This document shows positions 52,349 through 60,366 of a DNA stretch of 64,000 nt, in pieces; within the stretch, counting starts at the first letter, position 1, and every line of letters starts with the position of its first letter. Source of the stretch: RH-chloro-G1 sp003670575 (GTDB lineage: Bacteria > Chloroflexota > Dehalococcoidia > UBA2979); contig CANMOP010000001.1 of the NCBI GenBank assembly GCA_947499615.1, positions 1-64,000 on the forward strand. Direction: 5' to 3'. The position numbers and the translations under genes were made by a program. A model generated the notes under the pieces. It was given only the letters and a program-made list of their open reading frames with translations, was not told where the DNA came from and ran no database searches.

Positions 52349-53325
52349 CGGAGGCGAACATCACCGGCACGGACGGCGCGGATTCCGGCACGCGCATCGA
52401 GCGCGCAGCCATCGGCATGCTGGCCACGTGGATGAGCGAGCGGTACTTCCGCACGTTCCGCCTGGGCACCGAGGACGAGCGCGGCCCGTTCGACGCCACG
52501 CTGACGCAGCGCGCGAACCGCGTCGGCGTGACAGTTGGGCGGCTGTGGGAGCGCGGCGACGACGCCGCGGCGGGACTCGAAGCGTTGGTCTCGGCTGACC
52601 TCGCGGCAGATGGAGACCTCGGCGGGTACGTACTGTGGGCGCCGCCCGGAGTCGCGATGCCATCCAGCGAGCCAGCCATCTCCGAGGTTCGCGACCTGGT
52701 GCGGCGCGGCCTCCACGGTCTCGCCACCGGCGAGCGTCGCGAGTTGCGGGTGCCCACGCTGCTGCGGCTGGCGAAGATCGACGGCGCCGGGGCGTACGTT
52801 TCCGTCTCCGGCGGACTGGCCTCCGAGTGGACGTTCATGTCCGAGGGGATCAGTGGCGCGTTCCACCTCGACTCCCGAGAGATCCATCGGCTCCCGGAGG
52901 AGCAGGCGGAACGCGAGATTCTCATCTCACAGGTGCGCGACCGCGCCGCGCTGCTGGAGGTAGCCGAGATCAGCGCCATCGAGGCGCACGACACCTGGCT
53001 CGTCTCGAGGCTGCCGGACGACCAACCGAGCGGGTTGACCGTGATCGGCGCTGGACACGACTTCGATGGCGGTGACGCAGCCGCTATGCGCCGTGTGATG
53101 CGCCGACACGTGAGCCGTGCCGAGGAGCAGCGGTTCAGCGGAAACTGCAACCTGTCGGCGCTGCTGCTGGTGGGCGCGTTGGCGCACCTGGACGACGAGC
53201 GGGTGACCGCCGCCCTGCGCGGGATGAACCCGACCGCTTACGGTGCGCTGGATCTGGTCGCCCTGGTTGGTGACGGACAGGTGCGGCAGGTGCTGCAGCC
53301 TCGACAGTTGCCGTGGGGGACCTAA
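52345..53325 (+). CDS. Soluble protein of unknown function
   Basis: A 326-residue, acidic, mixed alpha/beta protein with no membrane segment. Notable stretches are MLATWMSERYFRTFRLG, LGGYVLWAPPG, GHDFDGGDAAAMRRVMRRH and FSGNCNLSALLLVGAL. No enzyme motif is recognised. It is translationally coupled to the membrane protein upstream and ends 35 bases before the convergent RDD gene. Confidence 0.7.
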   Translation: MTEANITGTDGADSGTRIERAAIGMLATWMSERYFRTFRLGTEDERGPFDATLTQRANRVGVTVGRLWERGDDAAAGLEALVSADLAADGDLGGYVLWAPPGVAMPSSEPAISEVRDLVRRGLHGLATGERRELRVPTLLRLAKIDGAGAYVSVSGGLASEWTFMSEGISGAFHLDSREIHRLPEEQAEREILISQVRDRAALLEVAEISAIEAHDTWLVSRLPDDQPSGLTVIGAGHDFDGGDAAAMRRVMRRHVSRAEEQRFSGNCNLSALLLVGALAHLDDERVTAALRGMNPTAYGALDLVALVGDGQVRQVLQPRQLPWGT

Positions 53326-53359
53326 GCACGCGCTGATCGAGCACGGTGATGGACTCGCG

Positions 53360-54007
53360 CTATCGGCGCTCCTCGGCGCGCTCGATGTCCGAGGGCTGGT
53401 CCGCCAGCACCACCCACGTGCGCGACACCCGGTCGTGAAACGTACGATGCGCGGGATCGGTCAGCGCGATGAGATAGCCGATCGCCCAGATCTGGCTGAC
53501 GAGCGATACCAGCGCACGCACCAGGCCTCGGAGCGGCCCCGGCGCCTCGCCCTGCGCGTTCACGATGCGCAGCCGCAGCAGCCGCTTTCCCGGCGACCAA
53601 CCGAGGCTACTCCAGACCCAGTAGTACACGCCCTGCGCCAAGAACGCTCCGGCGTAAAGTTCAGCGGATAGCGGTTGCATCGGATCCACCGCGCCGCCGA
53701 CGCCACCTTCCGGGAGCGGGATGATCTCCAGCACGTTCATCGTGATCACCACGAGGATGAACACCGCGAACAGCCCGACGAGGTCGATGCCGAACGACAC
53801 GATGCGGGACCAAAGCGGCGCCGTGATGAGTCCCAGCGGCCCGAGCGCGCGCCCTGCCGCGCCCCCTGCCGTTCCGCCGGGGAGCGGCGCGAGCCCGCCA
53901 AGCGCGCCATCGCCCCGCCAGCTCAGGCCTGGCTGACCCAGCGGCGCACGGCCGAACAGTTCAGCCTCGTTGGCGCCCGCCTCGTTGGCGCCCGCCTCGT
54001 TCGTCAT
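53360..54007 (-). CDS. RDD family membrane protein with NEAGA repeats
   Basis: The 215-residue protein has an N-terminal disordered Gly/Pro/Ala-rich segment of about 60 residues opening with NEAGANEAGANEAE, then the RDD domain. In it RIVSFGIDLVGL carries the Arg/Asp, GWSPGKRLLRLRIVN follows, and DPAHRTFHDRVSRTWVV closes it. RDD proteins are small membrane proteins, some acting as ion or proton antiporters. Its ATG overlaps the SDR-like stop upstream. Confidence 0.85.
   Translation of the reverse strand: MTNEAGANEAGANEAELFGRAPLGQPGLSWRGDGALGGLAPLPGGTAGGAAGRALGPLGLITAPLWSRIVSFGIDLVGLFAVFILVVITMNVLEIIPLPEGGVGGAVDPMQPLSAELYAGAFLAQGVYYWVWSSLGWSPGKRLLRLRIVNAQGEAPGPLRGLVRALVSLVSQIWAIGYLIALTDPAHRTFHDRVSRTWVVLADQPSDIERAEERR
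53964..54001. repeat. 15-bp tandem repeat, 2.5 copies
   Basis: GCCTCGTTGGCGCCC occurs at 53964-53978 and 53979-53993, followed by 8 bases of a third copy. It encodes the NEAGA repeats at the RDD protein N-terminus; 15 bases keep the frame, so copy number could vary between strains. Confidence 0.8.
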
Positions 54008-54645
54008 GGAGCGCCCACCAGCACGATGGGGGCCGCAATGTCCGCCGTCGACGCAGTCAGCAGCGCGTCGCGCACGACCATCGGCGCGGTGCCGCGCGTG
54101 ACCAGCAGCGCCTGCACCGCGACCGCCTCGTCATCCGTCTGCTCGCTCAGCGCTCCCGCGAAGTCGAGTGCGGCCTCGCGATCCGCGCCTCCCGCGTCGG
54201 CGGTACCCTGCGCGTCGATGAGATACAGCACGCGTGCGTCCGCGCGGCCGGCTATGCGGCGTCGAGCGGCGGCGATGCACACGAAGGCGCTGGTCGCGGC
54301 AGCGAGTGTCCCGTCCGGCTCCTCGCCAGCGGGGGCGGCGTGCACCAGCAGGTGGAGCGGCCCCGCCTCGCGATCGACGCGGTCGAGGGCGGCCTCGACG
54401 GCTGCCGGGTCGGCGGCATCCAGACGCAGCACGATCCCATCGCGCCCCAGCGTCCAACACTCGTTGAGGATGGAGTTCGCCTCGGTCTCCTGCGCGGCCA
54501 CCTCGGCGGCCGTGGCGATCGACACGCGCGCCCCAGCCTCCGCCAGCGCGATGGCGGCGAGCCGCGCGTACGGCCCACCGGCACCCACCACCAGCGCATT
54601 GCGGCCTGCCAGCGGGAGACGACCCGGCAGCGAGCGTTCAGTCAC
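54004..54645 (-). CDS. SDR-like protein without catalytic residues (2)
   Basis: A 213-residue Rossmann protein with a dinucleotide-loop-like GRNALVVGAGGPYARLAA, LRLDAADPAAVEAALDRV and LHLLVHAAPAGEE. These positions match the SDR fold. The catalytic Ser-Tyr-Lys region is lost: the expected YxxxK stretch reads ADREAALDFAG. It is probably a non-catalytic subunit. It is translationally coupled on both sides (SDR-like 1 and RDD). Confidence 0.7.
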   Translation of the reverse strand: MTERSLPGRLPLAGRNALVVGAGGPYARLAAIALAEAGARVSIATAAEVAAQETEANSILNECWTLGRDGIVLRLDAADPAAVEAALDRVDREAGPLHLLVHAAPAGEEPDGTLAAATSAFVCIAAARRRIAGRADARVLYLIDAQGTADAGGADREAALDFAGALSEQTDDEAVAVQALLVTRGTAPMVVRDALLTASTADIAAPIVLVGAP

Positions 54646-55355
54646 AGCGTCACGTCCTGTACCTCATTCACATGCACGATACGCCCGACAGGAGCAGTCG
54701 GCGGAGCGGCGAGCAGCGCCAGCGCGGCGGCGCCGATCGCCTCCGGTGCGTCGTGCTCGCCGACGATGAGCGCGTCCACGCCCACCCCTCGACCTCGCAG
54801 TTCCTCCCCAAGCGAGCGCACCAGTGCCAGCGTGGCGCCGTGGGCAGCAGCGTACGCGGCAGCGCCGGGCTGCCCGGTCTCGCCCGCGTCACGCACGATC
54901 AGCAGCGCGCGACCACCCTCGGCGCGGCGAAACTCGTCGAGGGCGGCACGGACGGCGTAGAGGTGCGCGCCGCAATTCGCGATGAAGGTGGAGGCGAGTT
55001 CGGAATCGGTGGTGCGCTCCAGTGGCGCGTCCAAGGGTCGGTCCACCGCGCTCACCAGCAGATCGAGGCCGCCCAACTCCTTGGCCACCTGCCGCGTGGA
55101 GACCTTCACGTTCTGCCCCAGCATGACGTCAAAGGCGTAGACGGTGGCCGCGCCGCCGGCTGCCTGCACCTCCCGCTGGAGGCGTCTGGCGACCATCACG
55201 GCCTCGTCCGCGCGCATCGTCGCGAGGCCGAGGCTGACTCCAGCGGCGGCCAGCGCGCGTGCTATGGCGCTACCGGCGACCGTTTCGACACCGATCACCA
55301 ACGCTCGCCGCCCCGCAAGCACACCACCAACATCGGTCCCGGAGTCGATCACCAT
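54642..55355 (-). CDS. SDR-like protein with altered catalytic residues (1)
   Basis: The 237-residue SDR-fold protein has GRRALVIGVETVAGSAIARAL as a modified nucleotide loop (the TGxxxGxG glycines are only partly kept), VYAFDVML and LLVSAVDRPLD. The YxxxK motif is AYAAAHGATLAL, where Lys is replaced by His. A dehydrogenase role is doubtful. ATG 55355 is the first good start with the fold intact. The two SDR-like products may form a heterodimer. Confidence 0.7.
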   Translation of the reverse strand: MVIDSGTDVGGVLAGRRALVIGVETVAGSAIARALAAAGVSLGLATMRADEAVMVARRLQREVQAAGGAATVYAFDVMLGQNVKVSTRQVAKELGGLDLLVSAVDRPLDAPLERTTDSELASTFIANCGAHLYAVRAALDEFRRAEGGRALLIVRDAGETGQPGAAAYAAAHGATLALVRSLGEELRGRGVGVDALIVGEHDAPEAIGAAALALLAAPPTAPVGRIVHVNEVQDVTL

Positions 55356-55511
55356 GCCTTCGATGCTAGCCGAAGCCTGCGCCGCACACGACCGGACGCA
55401 CATCGGTGCCGCCGCCCGCCCGATTCTTCGCTCCGCATCTACCGAGCGCGCCGCGTGCGCCGATGATCCCGAAAGCAAGCACGCGACCATCCTTGCGTTG
55501 GGACTGGACTG

Positions 55512-56282
55512 ATGCCGTTCGAACTACCGCCGCTACCGGGTACACACACCCGAGCCCTTGGGATGGTGAGCCGGTCGGATCTCGCTTTCCACGACCTTGC
55601 TGAGGTGGTGGAGACGGATCCCGGCCTGACCGCCGCCCTCCTGCGCGCCGCGAACTCCGCGATGTCGTCACCGATGACCCGCATCGAGACTGCCGAGCGC
55701 GCGCTGGTACGCATCGGCATCGAGCGCGCGCGCCGCATCGTCGCGGGTGCGGTCGTCTCGGGGAACATGGCAAACCTGCGCCGGGCCGGACTGGACACGG
55801 ACGAACTGTGGAGGCACATCGTCGCCACCGCGCTCCTGGCGGACGTCACCGCTGGGCTGCTGCATGACATCGGACGCATCGCGATGGCGTACCAGCGGCC
55901 CTCCGACTACGCCAGAGTCATCCAGGCGGTGCGCGAAGGCGCTGACGTGCTGGACGCCGAGCAGTCGGTCTTCGGTGCGGACCATCTGCAGGTGGGCGTG
56001 GACGTGGCGCTGGGCTGGAACATTCCGGAGGACATCACGGCGGCGATCGGTGACCACCATGGTGGGGGTTCCGGGTCGATGGCGTGGGTGACGTGGAACG
56101 CGCGACGCGTCGCGTGGGGCCTCGGCATCGGCGACGGCGTATCGATGCCGGAGGCAGTGACACACGACCCGGAGTCGAAGGACGCGGAGATCGTGGACGC
56201 GCTCGGCGGGCCGGAGCACTTCCTCCAGCAGGTGGATTGGTACTGCGGTGCCATGACCGGGGCCGCAGCGGCCGCCGCCTGA
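55512..56282 (+). CDS. HDOD domain protein, compact
   Basis: The 256-residue protein resembles HDOD signalling proteins: LPPLPGTHTRAL at the start, VETDPGLTAALLRAANSA, then LWRHIVATALLADVTAGLLHDIG. Between RHIV and GLLHDIG the usual loop of some 15-20 residues is missing, so the HD helix pair is closely spaced. HDOD proteins act in regulation rather than catalysis. No attached effector domain is present. Gene context gives no target. Confidence 0.8.
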   Translation: MPFELPPLPGTHTRALGMVSRSDLAFHDLAEVVETDPGLTAALLRAANSAMSSPMTRIETAERALVRIGIERARRIVAGAVVSGNMANLRRAGLDTDELWRHIVATALLADVTAGLLHDIGRIAMAYQRPSDYARVIQAVREGADVLDAEQSVFGADHLQVGVDVALGWNIPEDITAAIGDHHGGGSGSMAWVTWNARRVAWGLGIGDGVSMPEAVTHDPESKDAEIVDALGGPEHFLQQVDWYCGAMTGAAAAAA

Positions 56283-56418
56283 GTCTCCGGCCCGCAGCGA
56301 GCCTCGCTGCATCGGGCGCGCGCATCAGAGGCGCGCGCACTACGATGGTCGGTATGCACAACACGATTCACCTCGCAACCTGCCGCCGCGCCCAGCCACG
56401 GCGCGAGCCCCTCGCGCG

Positions 56419-57108
56419 ATGACGACGCCCAGCCGCTCCCCGGAGCCGGACGCGACGCCACGCCAGGCGCTGCACCAGGCGGTGATGGCCGACCACCCGG
56501 ACGAGGTTGCCGACCTGGTAGCCGCCGACCCGGCGCTCGCTGCCGGCGGTCACGAGTCCTCACCGCTGTTGGTCGCCATCTATCGCGGCCGACACGAGGT
56601 CATCGCGACGCTGCTGGCCGCAGACCCGGCACTCACGCTCTTCGAGGCGGCCGCCCTCGGCGTCACCGACCGCGTCCGCGAGTTGTGCACTGAGGATCCG
56701 GCGGGCGTGCGCGCATACACGGCGGACGGCTTCAGCGCGCTGCACCTCGCGTCCTTCTTCGGACGCACCGAGACGGTGCAGGCGCTGCTGGATGCCGGCG
56801 CGAACGTCTCCGGGATCACGCAAACGGACGACGAAACCACGCCGCTGCATGCCGCCGCCGGCGCGTTGCACCCGGAGACCTGTCAGTTGCTGATCGATCG
56901 GGGCGCACCGGTGAACGCGCAGCAGGCGCTGGGGTTCACACCGCTCCACCTGGCCGCGCGCTACGGCGACGAGGATCTGGCTCGACTGCTGGTGGCCGCC
57001 GGCGCCGACCCGACCATCGAGTCGGACCACGGCAAGACCGCGGGCGACCTCGCCTACGAGTTCGAGCACGACGCGCTGGCAGCGTTCCTCGGGCGCCAGC
57101 GGCGATAG
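56419..57108 (+). CDS. Ankyrin repeat protein
   Basis: A 229-residue soluble protein with about five ankyrin repeats. The clearest are DGFSALHLASFFGRTETVQA, TTPLHAAAGALHPETCQLL and GFTPLHLAARYGDEDLARLL. There is no signal peptide. Ankyrin proteins mediate protein binding; the partner is unknown. ATG 56419 overlaps by ATGA a 22-codon frame (56354-56422) that could be a leader peptide. Confidence 0.88.
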   Translation: MTTPSRSPEPDATPRQALHQAVMADHPDEVADLVAADPALAAGGHESSPLLVAIYRGRHEVIATLLAADPALTLFEAAALGVTDRVRELCTEDPAGVRAYTADGFSALHLASFFGRTETVQALLDAGANVSGITQTDDETTPLHAAAGALHPETCQLLIDRGAPVNAQQALGFTPLHLAARYGDEDLARLLVAAGADPTIESDHGKTAGDLAYEFEHDALAAFLGRQRR

Positions 57109-57200
57109 GCGAGGGGGCCAGAACCCTCACCACAACCCTCGCCACACCTTGGAGCCCTCACCCCAACCCTCTCCCAGCGGACGTGGCGAGGGGGCCAGAA
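57108..57200 (+). repeat. Direct repeats in G+C-skewed intergenic spacer
   Basis: GGCGAGGGGGCCAGAA occurs at 57108-57123 and again at 57185-57200. Between them are CCCTCACCCCAACCCTC-type tracts that can pair with the G-rich copies. Similar CCC-AACCCTCCCC tracts lie at 58369-58400 and a related one at 61566. These are probably a dispersed non-coding repeat element or transcription stops. Confidence 0.5.
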
Positions 57201-57354
57201 GTTCGGGATCTCGTTGATTACCCACGCTCCCGGGGCCGCACGGCCACGGCACGGCTGTTGCGGAGGGTTGCCGCGGGTTCGCGGCGCGCCCTATCCTCCT
57301 CAGCACCGGCGAGCGCACCAACAACTGACGACCGCCGGCTTGAAGGAGCAACGC

Positions 57355-58290
57355 ATGCCCACGCCTACGGCCTACTTCCAGGGGAACTTCGTGCCACTGG
57401 AGGACGCGAAGATCCCGGTGACCACTCATGCCTTCCTCTACGGCACGGCCGTATTTGAGGGGGTGCGCGGCAACTGGAACGCAGACACGGGCGAGCTGTA
57501 CATCTTCCGGCTGGAGGAGCACATCAAGCGCTTCCGCCAGAACGCGAAGATCTTGCGCATCGAGATCTCCGCGACCGACGAGGAGTTGACGCGCATCGTC
57601 ATCGACCTCGCACGCCGCAGCGACTACCGCGAGGATGTGTACATCCGACCGATCGCGTACAAGTCACAGAGCGTGATCGGTCCGCGGCTGCACAACGTGA
57701 CCGACGACTTCCTGTTCTTCGAGATTCCGCTGGGGAACTACCTCGACTCCGACGCAGGCATCACCTGCGCGGTTTCGTCGTGGCGTCGAGTGGACGACAA
57801 CATGATCCCGGCGCGCGCGAAGGTGAACGGGTTGTACGTGAACAACTCGCTCGCCAAGACGGAGGCGCAGCTCAACGGCTTCGACGAGGCGATCCTGCTG
57901 AACCAGGACGGCCACGTCTCCGAGGGCTCCGGCGAGAACATCGTCATTATTCGGCGCGGGCAACTGATCACCCCGCCGCCGGCCGACAACGTGCTGGAGG
58001 GCATCACGCTCGAGACTGCGCTGACGGTTGCGAAGGATCTGGGCTACGAGTCCGTGTCGCGCTCGATCGACCGCACCGAGCTGTACATCGCGGACGAGAT
58101 CTTCATGACGGGTACGGCGGCGCACGTCACGCCGGTGCTCTCCGTGGATCGGGTGCCCGTCGGCGACGGCAAGGCCGGCCCGATCACCACGCAGTTGCAG
58201 CGCGCGTACTTTGATGCGATCACCGGCAAGCTGCCGCAGTACCGCCAGTGGCTGTCCCCGGTGTTCGCCGGAGCGCCGGTACAGGCGTAG
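57355..58290 (+). CDS. ilvE: Branched-chain amino acid aminotransferase
   Basis: The 311-residue fold-type IV PLP enzyme has TTHAFLYGTAVFEGVRGN, the Schiff-base Lys in RAKVNGLYVNNSLAKTEA, and DEAILLNQDGHVSEGSGENI and FMTGTAAHVTPV. The VFEGVRGN and GSGENI patterns point to BCAT rather than ADC lyase. AAGGAG lies upstream of ATG 57355. It works in the same pathway as IlvB at the right edge. Confidence 0.9.
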   Translation: MPTPTAYFQGNFVPLEDAKIPVTTHAFLYGTAVFEGVRGNWNADTGELYIFRLEEHIKRFRQNAKILRIEISATDEELTRIVIDLARRSDYREDVYIRPIAYKSQSVIGPRLHNVTDDFLFFEIPLGNYLDSDAGITCAVSSWRRVDDNMIPARAKVNGLYVNNSLAKTEAQLNGFDEAILLNQDGHVSEGSGENIVIIRRGQLITPPPADNVLEGITLETALTVAKDLGYESVSRSIDRTELYIADEIFMTGTAAHVTPVLSVDRVPVGDGKAGPITTQLQRAYFDAITGKLPQYRQWLSPVFAGAPVQA

Positions 58291-58448
58291 GCGACCGGGC
58301 AGTTCGACGCCGCCCGGCACGCCGAGCTCGCGAATCTTGCGAGCGCTCCGATCCGGGCGTCGGAGACCCCCACCCCAACCCTCCCCCGTACAGGGGTAGG
58401 GGGTCAGACAGGCTCCCGGCGCAGTGCCGTGGGCGCCTGGATCCGTTC

Positions 58449-58473
58449 CGCCCGCGGCCAGGAGCCGCGGGCG
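58449..58473 (+). terminator. Perfect 10-bp hairpin downstream of ilvE
   Basis: CGCCCGCGGC (58449-58458) and GCCGCGGGCG (58464-58473) are exact inverted copies around a CAGGA loop, followed by CCTTGAT. A C/G-rich imperfect hairpin also lies at about 58380-58405. Together they probably end ilvE transcription. Confidence 0.5.
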
Positions 58474-58529
58474 CCTTGATACAGTGGCTGCACGCAGCGG
58501 GCGCCCCCGGCCCCCATCGAGGTTGAGCC

Positions 58530-59429
58530 GTGTACTACCAGCCGCCACGGGCGCTCGGGCTGATCGTGGGCACTGCACTGGTGCTCTGGTCCGCGTCGAT
58601 CGCGTTCCTCCTCGTCACGGCGGCGCTGTCGGCTCAAAGCGGCCTGGTCGCGTTCCTCGCGTACGCGGGGAGCGTGGTGGCGGCACTGCTGACGTCGCTG
58701 TTCCTCTTCTGGACCTACTCGCTAGCCACGCTCTCCTACGCGCTAGATCGCAACGGGCTGGTGATCACTTGGGGCGCTGCCCGCCAACTCATCCCGCTAC
58801 AGGCGATCGAGCGGCTGGTGCCCGGCTCCGCCGCGGGCGTGCCGAAGGTGCAAGGCGTCTCCTGGTGGGGCCACCACGTGGGCCACGCCGAGGTGCCGCG
58901 CCTTGGGCCGGTGCTCTACTACTCCACGCACCAGACGGCCGAGCAGGTGCTGTACGTGATCACCAGCGATCGCAACTACGCGATCACCATGGAGGACGCC
59001 GCTGGCTTCGCGCGCGAGGTGCAGGAGCGGCAAGAGCTCGGCCCCACCGCCGAAGTGACGCATCGCGTGGAGCGCTCCGGCCATCTGCTGCACACCGTGC
59101 TGGCCGACCCACGAGCACGCTGGATGGCGCTGGCCGCGATCGTGGGGCTGGCGCTGGTCTGGCTACAGATCGCGCTGCGCTACGACTCGCTGCCCGCAAC
59201 GCTGACGCTCGGCTTCCCGCCCAACACCAGCGATGCCGTGGTGAACGTGACCGGCCGCGAGGCGCTCCTGGAACCGCCGCGCATCGCCACCCTGCTGCTC
59301 GTCATCGACCTCGCGCTCGGCACGCTGCTGCACGCCTGGGATCGCATGGCGGGCTACCTCATCCTCGGCGCGGGTGTCGCGGTGCAGGTCGGCGTGTTCG
59401 CCGCGCTCGCGATTGCGCTGCGCGGGTAG
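58530..59429 (+). CDS. Membrane protein with PH-like domain
   Basis: A 299-residue protein with two N-terminal membrane helices, a middle beta-rich soluble domain (SYALDRNGLVITWGAARQLIP, IERLVPG, ITSDRNYAITMEDAAGF) that resembles the bacterial PH domain, and two or three C-terminal helices. GTG 58530 starts it. Function unknown; bacterial PH-like membrane proteins often act as envelope accessory proteins. The family match is by pattern only. Confidence 0.65.
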   Translation: MYYQPPRALGLIVGTALVLWSASIAFLLVTAALSAQSGLVAFLAYAGSVVAALLTSLFLFWTYSLATLSYALDRNGLVITWGAARQLIPLQAIERLVPGSAAGVPKVQGVSWWGHHVGHAEVPRLGPVLYYSTHQTAEQVLYVITSDRNYAITMEDAAGFAREVQERQELGPTAEVTHRVERSGHLLHTVLADPRARWMALAAIVGLALVWLQIALRYDSLPATLTLGFPPNTSDAVVNVTGREALLEPPRIATLLLVIDLALGTLLHAWDRMAGYLILGAGVAVQVGVFAALAIALRG

Positions 59430-59438
59430 GGGGTCGAC

Positions 59439-60362
59439 GTGACGTTGCCAACGTATCAAGAACTAATGCGCCCCGTACTGGAGGTTCACCGAGACGGTGC
59501 GCCTCACGCCGCCTCGGAAGTCACGCGGATGGTCGCCGACCTGCTGAAACTCAGTGAGACCGATCGCGCCACACGACTCCCATCCGGACGGGAACTCCTG
59601 CACAACCGTTGCCATTGGGCTCGCTACTACCTCTTACGTGCCGGTGCGCTTGAGCAAACGTCTCGAGGCAGTGCGAGAATCACAGCCCGCGGCCGCGAGC
59701 TCCTTGCAGGCAACAGCCCGATCACTGCCGAGACGCTCCGCGCGTACCCGGAATTCGTCGAGTGGCTCTTAGCGAGCCGCCGGATGGGACCTGGGGTGGG
59801 AACCGATCCGTCAGCCGCGGCTGCTGCCGTCGAGCCACAATCCGAAACTGCAGAAGAACGAATGCAGAGTGCGCACCTCGACCTCCGAGAGGAGATCGAG
59901 TCGGCGTTGCTAGACCAGATTCGTGAAATGACACCTGCCTTCTTCGAGGATCTGGTCGTACGACTCCTGCTCCGCCTCGGGTACGGGAGCGATGTTGAAG
60001 CGGGAGAACGTATCGGACGCAGCGGAGATGGCGGCGTCGACGGAGTCATTTACGAGGACAAGTTAAGTCTCGACCTCGTGTATATCCAAGCGAAGCGCTG
60101 GCAGGCTAACGTCGGGCGCCCCGACATACAAGGATTCGTCGGGAGTCTCGAAGGCAAGCGGGTTCAAAAGGGCGTCTTCATCACGACATCGGACTTCACA
60201 GCGGACGCAAAGAATTATGCCGAGACGATTCAGAAGCGCGTTGCGCTCATCAACGGTCGAACGCTCGCTCGATTGATGTTCGACTCCGGGCTGGGAGTCA
60301 CCACCGTCGCCACCTACGAGGTGAAGAAGATCGACACCGATTACTTCACACTCTCCGATTAG
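59439..60362 (+). CDS. Mrr-type restriction endonuclease
   Basis: The 307-residue protein has an N-terminal winged-helix Mrr_N domain (about residues 1-90: TYQELMRPVLEVHRDG, ITARGRELL) and a C-terminal PD-(D/E)xK domain. That domain has FFEDLVVRLLLRLGYG, GDGGVDGVI and VYIQAKRW as the catalytic Asp, Asp and Gln-x-Lys. Such enzymes cut modified DNA and are defence proteins. The sequence is less G+C-rich than its neighbours, suggesting transfer. No modification gene is nearby. GTG 59439. Confidence 0.92.
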   Translation: MTLPTYQELMRPVLEVHRDGAPHAASEVTRMVADLLKLSETDRATRLPSGRELLHNRCHWARYYLLRAGALEQTSRGSARITARGRELLAGNSPITAETLRAYPEFVEWLLASRRMGPGVGTDPSAAAAAVEPQSETAEERMQSAHLDLREEIESALLDQIREMTPAFFEDLVVRLLLRLGYGSDVEAGERIGRSGDGGVDGVIYEDKLSLDLVYIQAKRWQANVGRPDIQGFVGSLEGKRVQKGVFITTSDFTADAKNYAETIQKRVALINGRTLARLMFDSGLGVTTVATYEVKKIDTDYFTLSD

Positions 60363-60366
60363 CCAC

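Noticed and set aside
56354..56422. 22-codon frame overlapping the ankyrin start, with a Cys-Arg-Arg segment
   Set aside because: Could be a leader peptide, but there is no amino-acid bias related to a pathway and no attenuator stem, so it is not listed as a gene.
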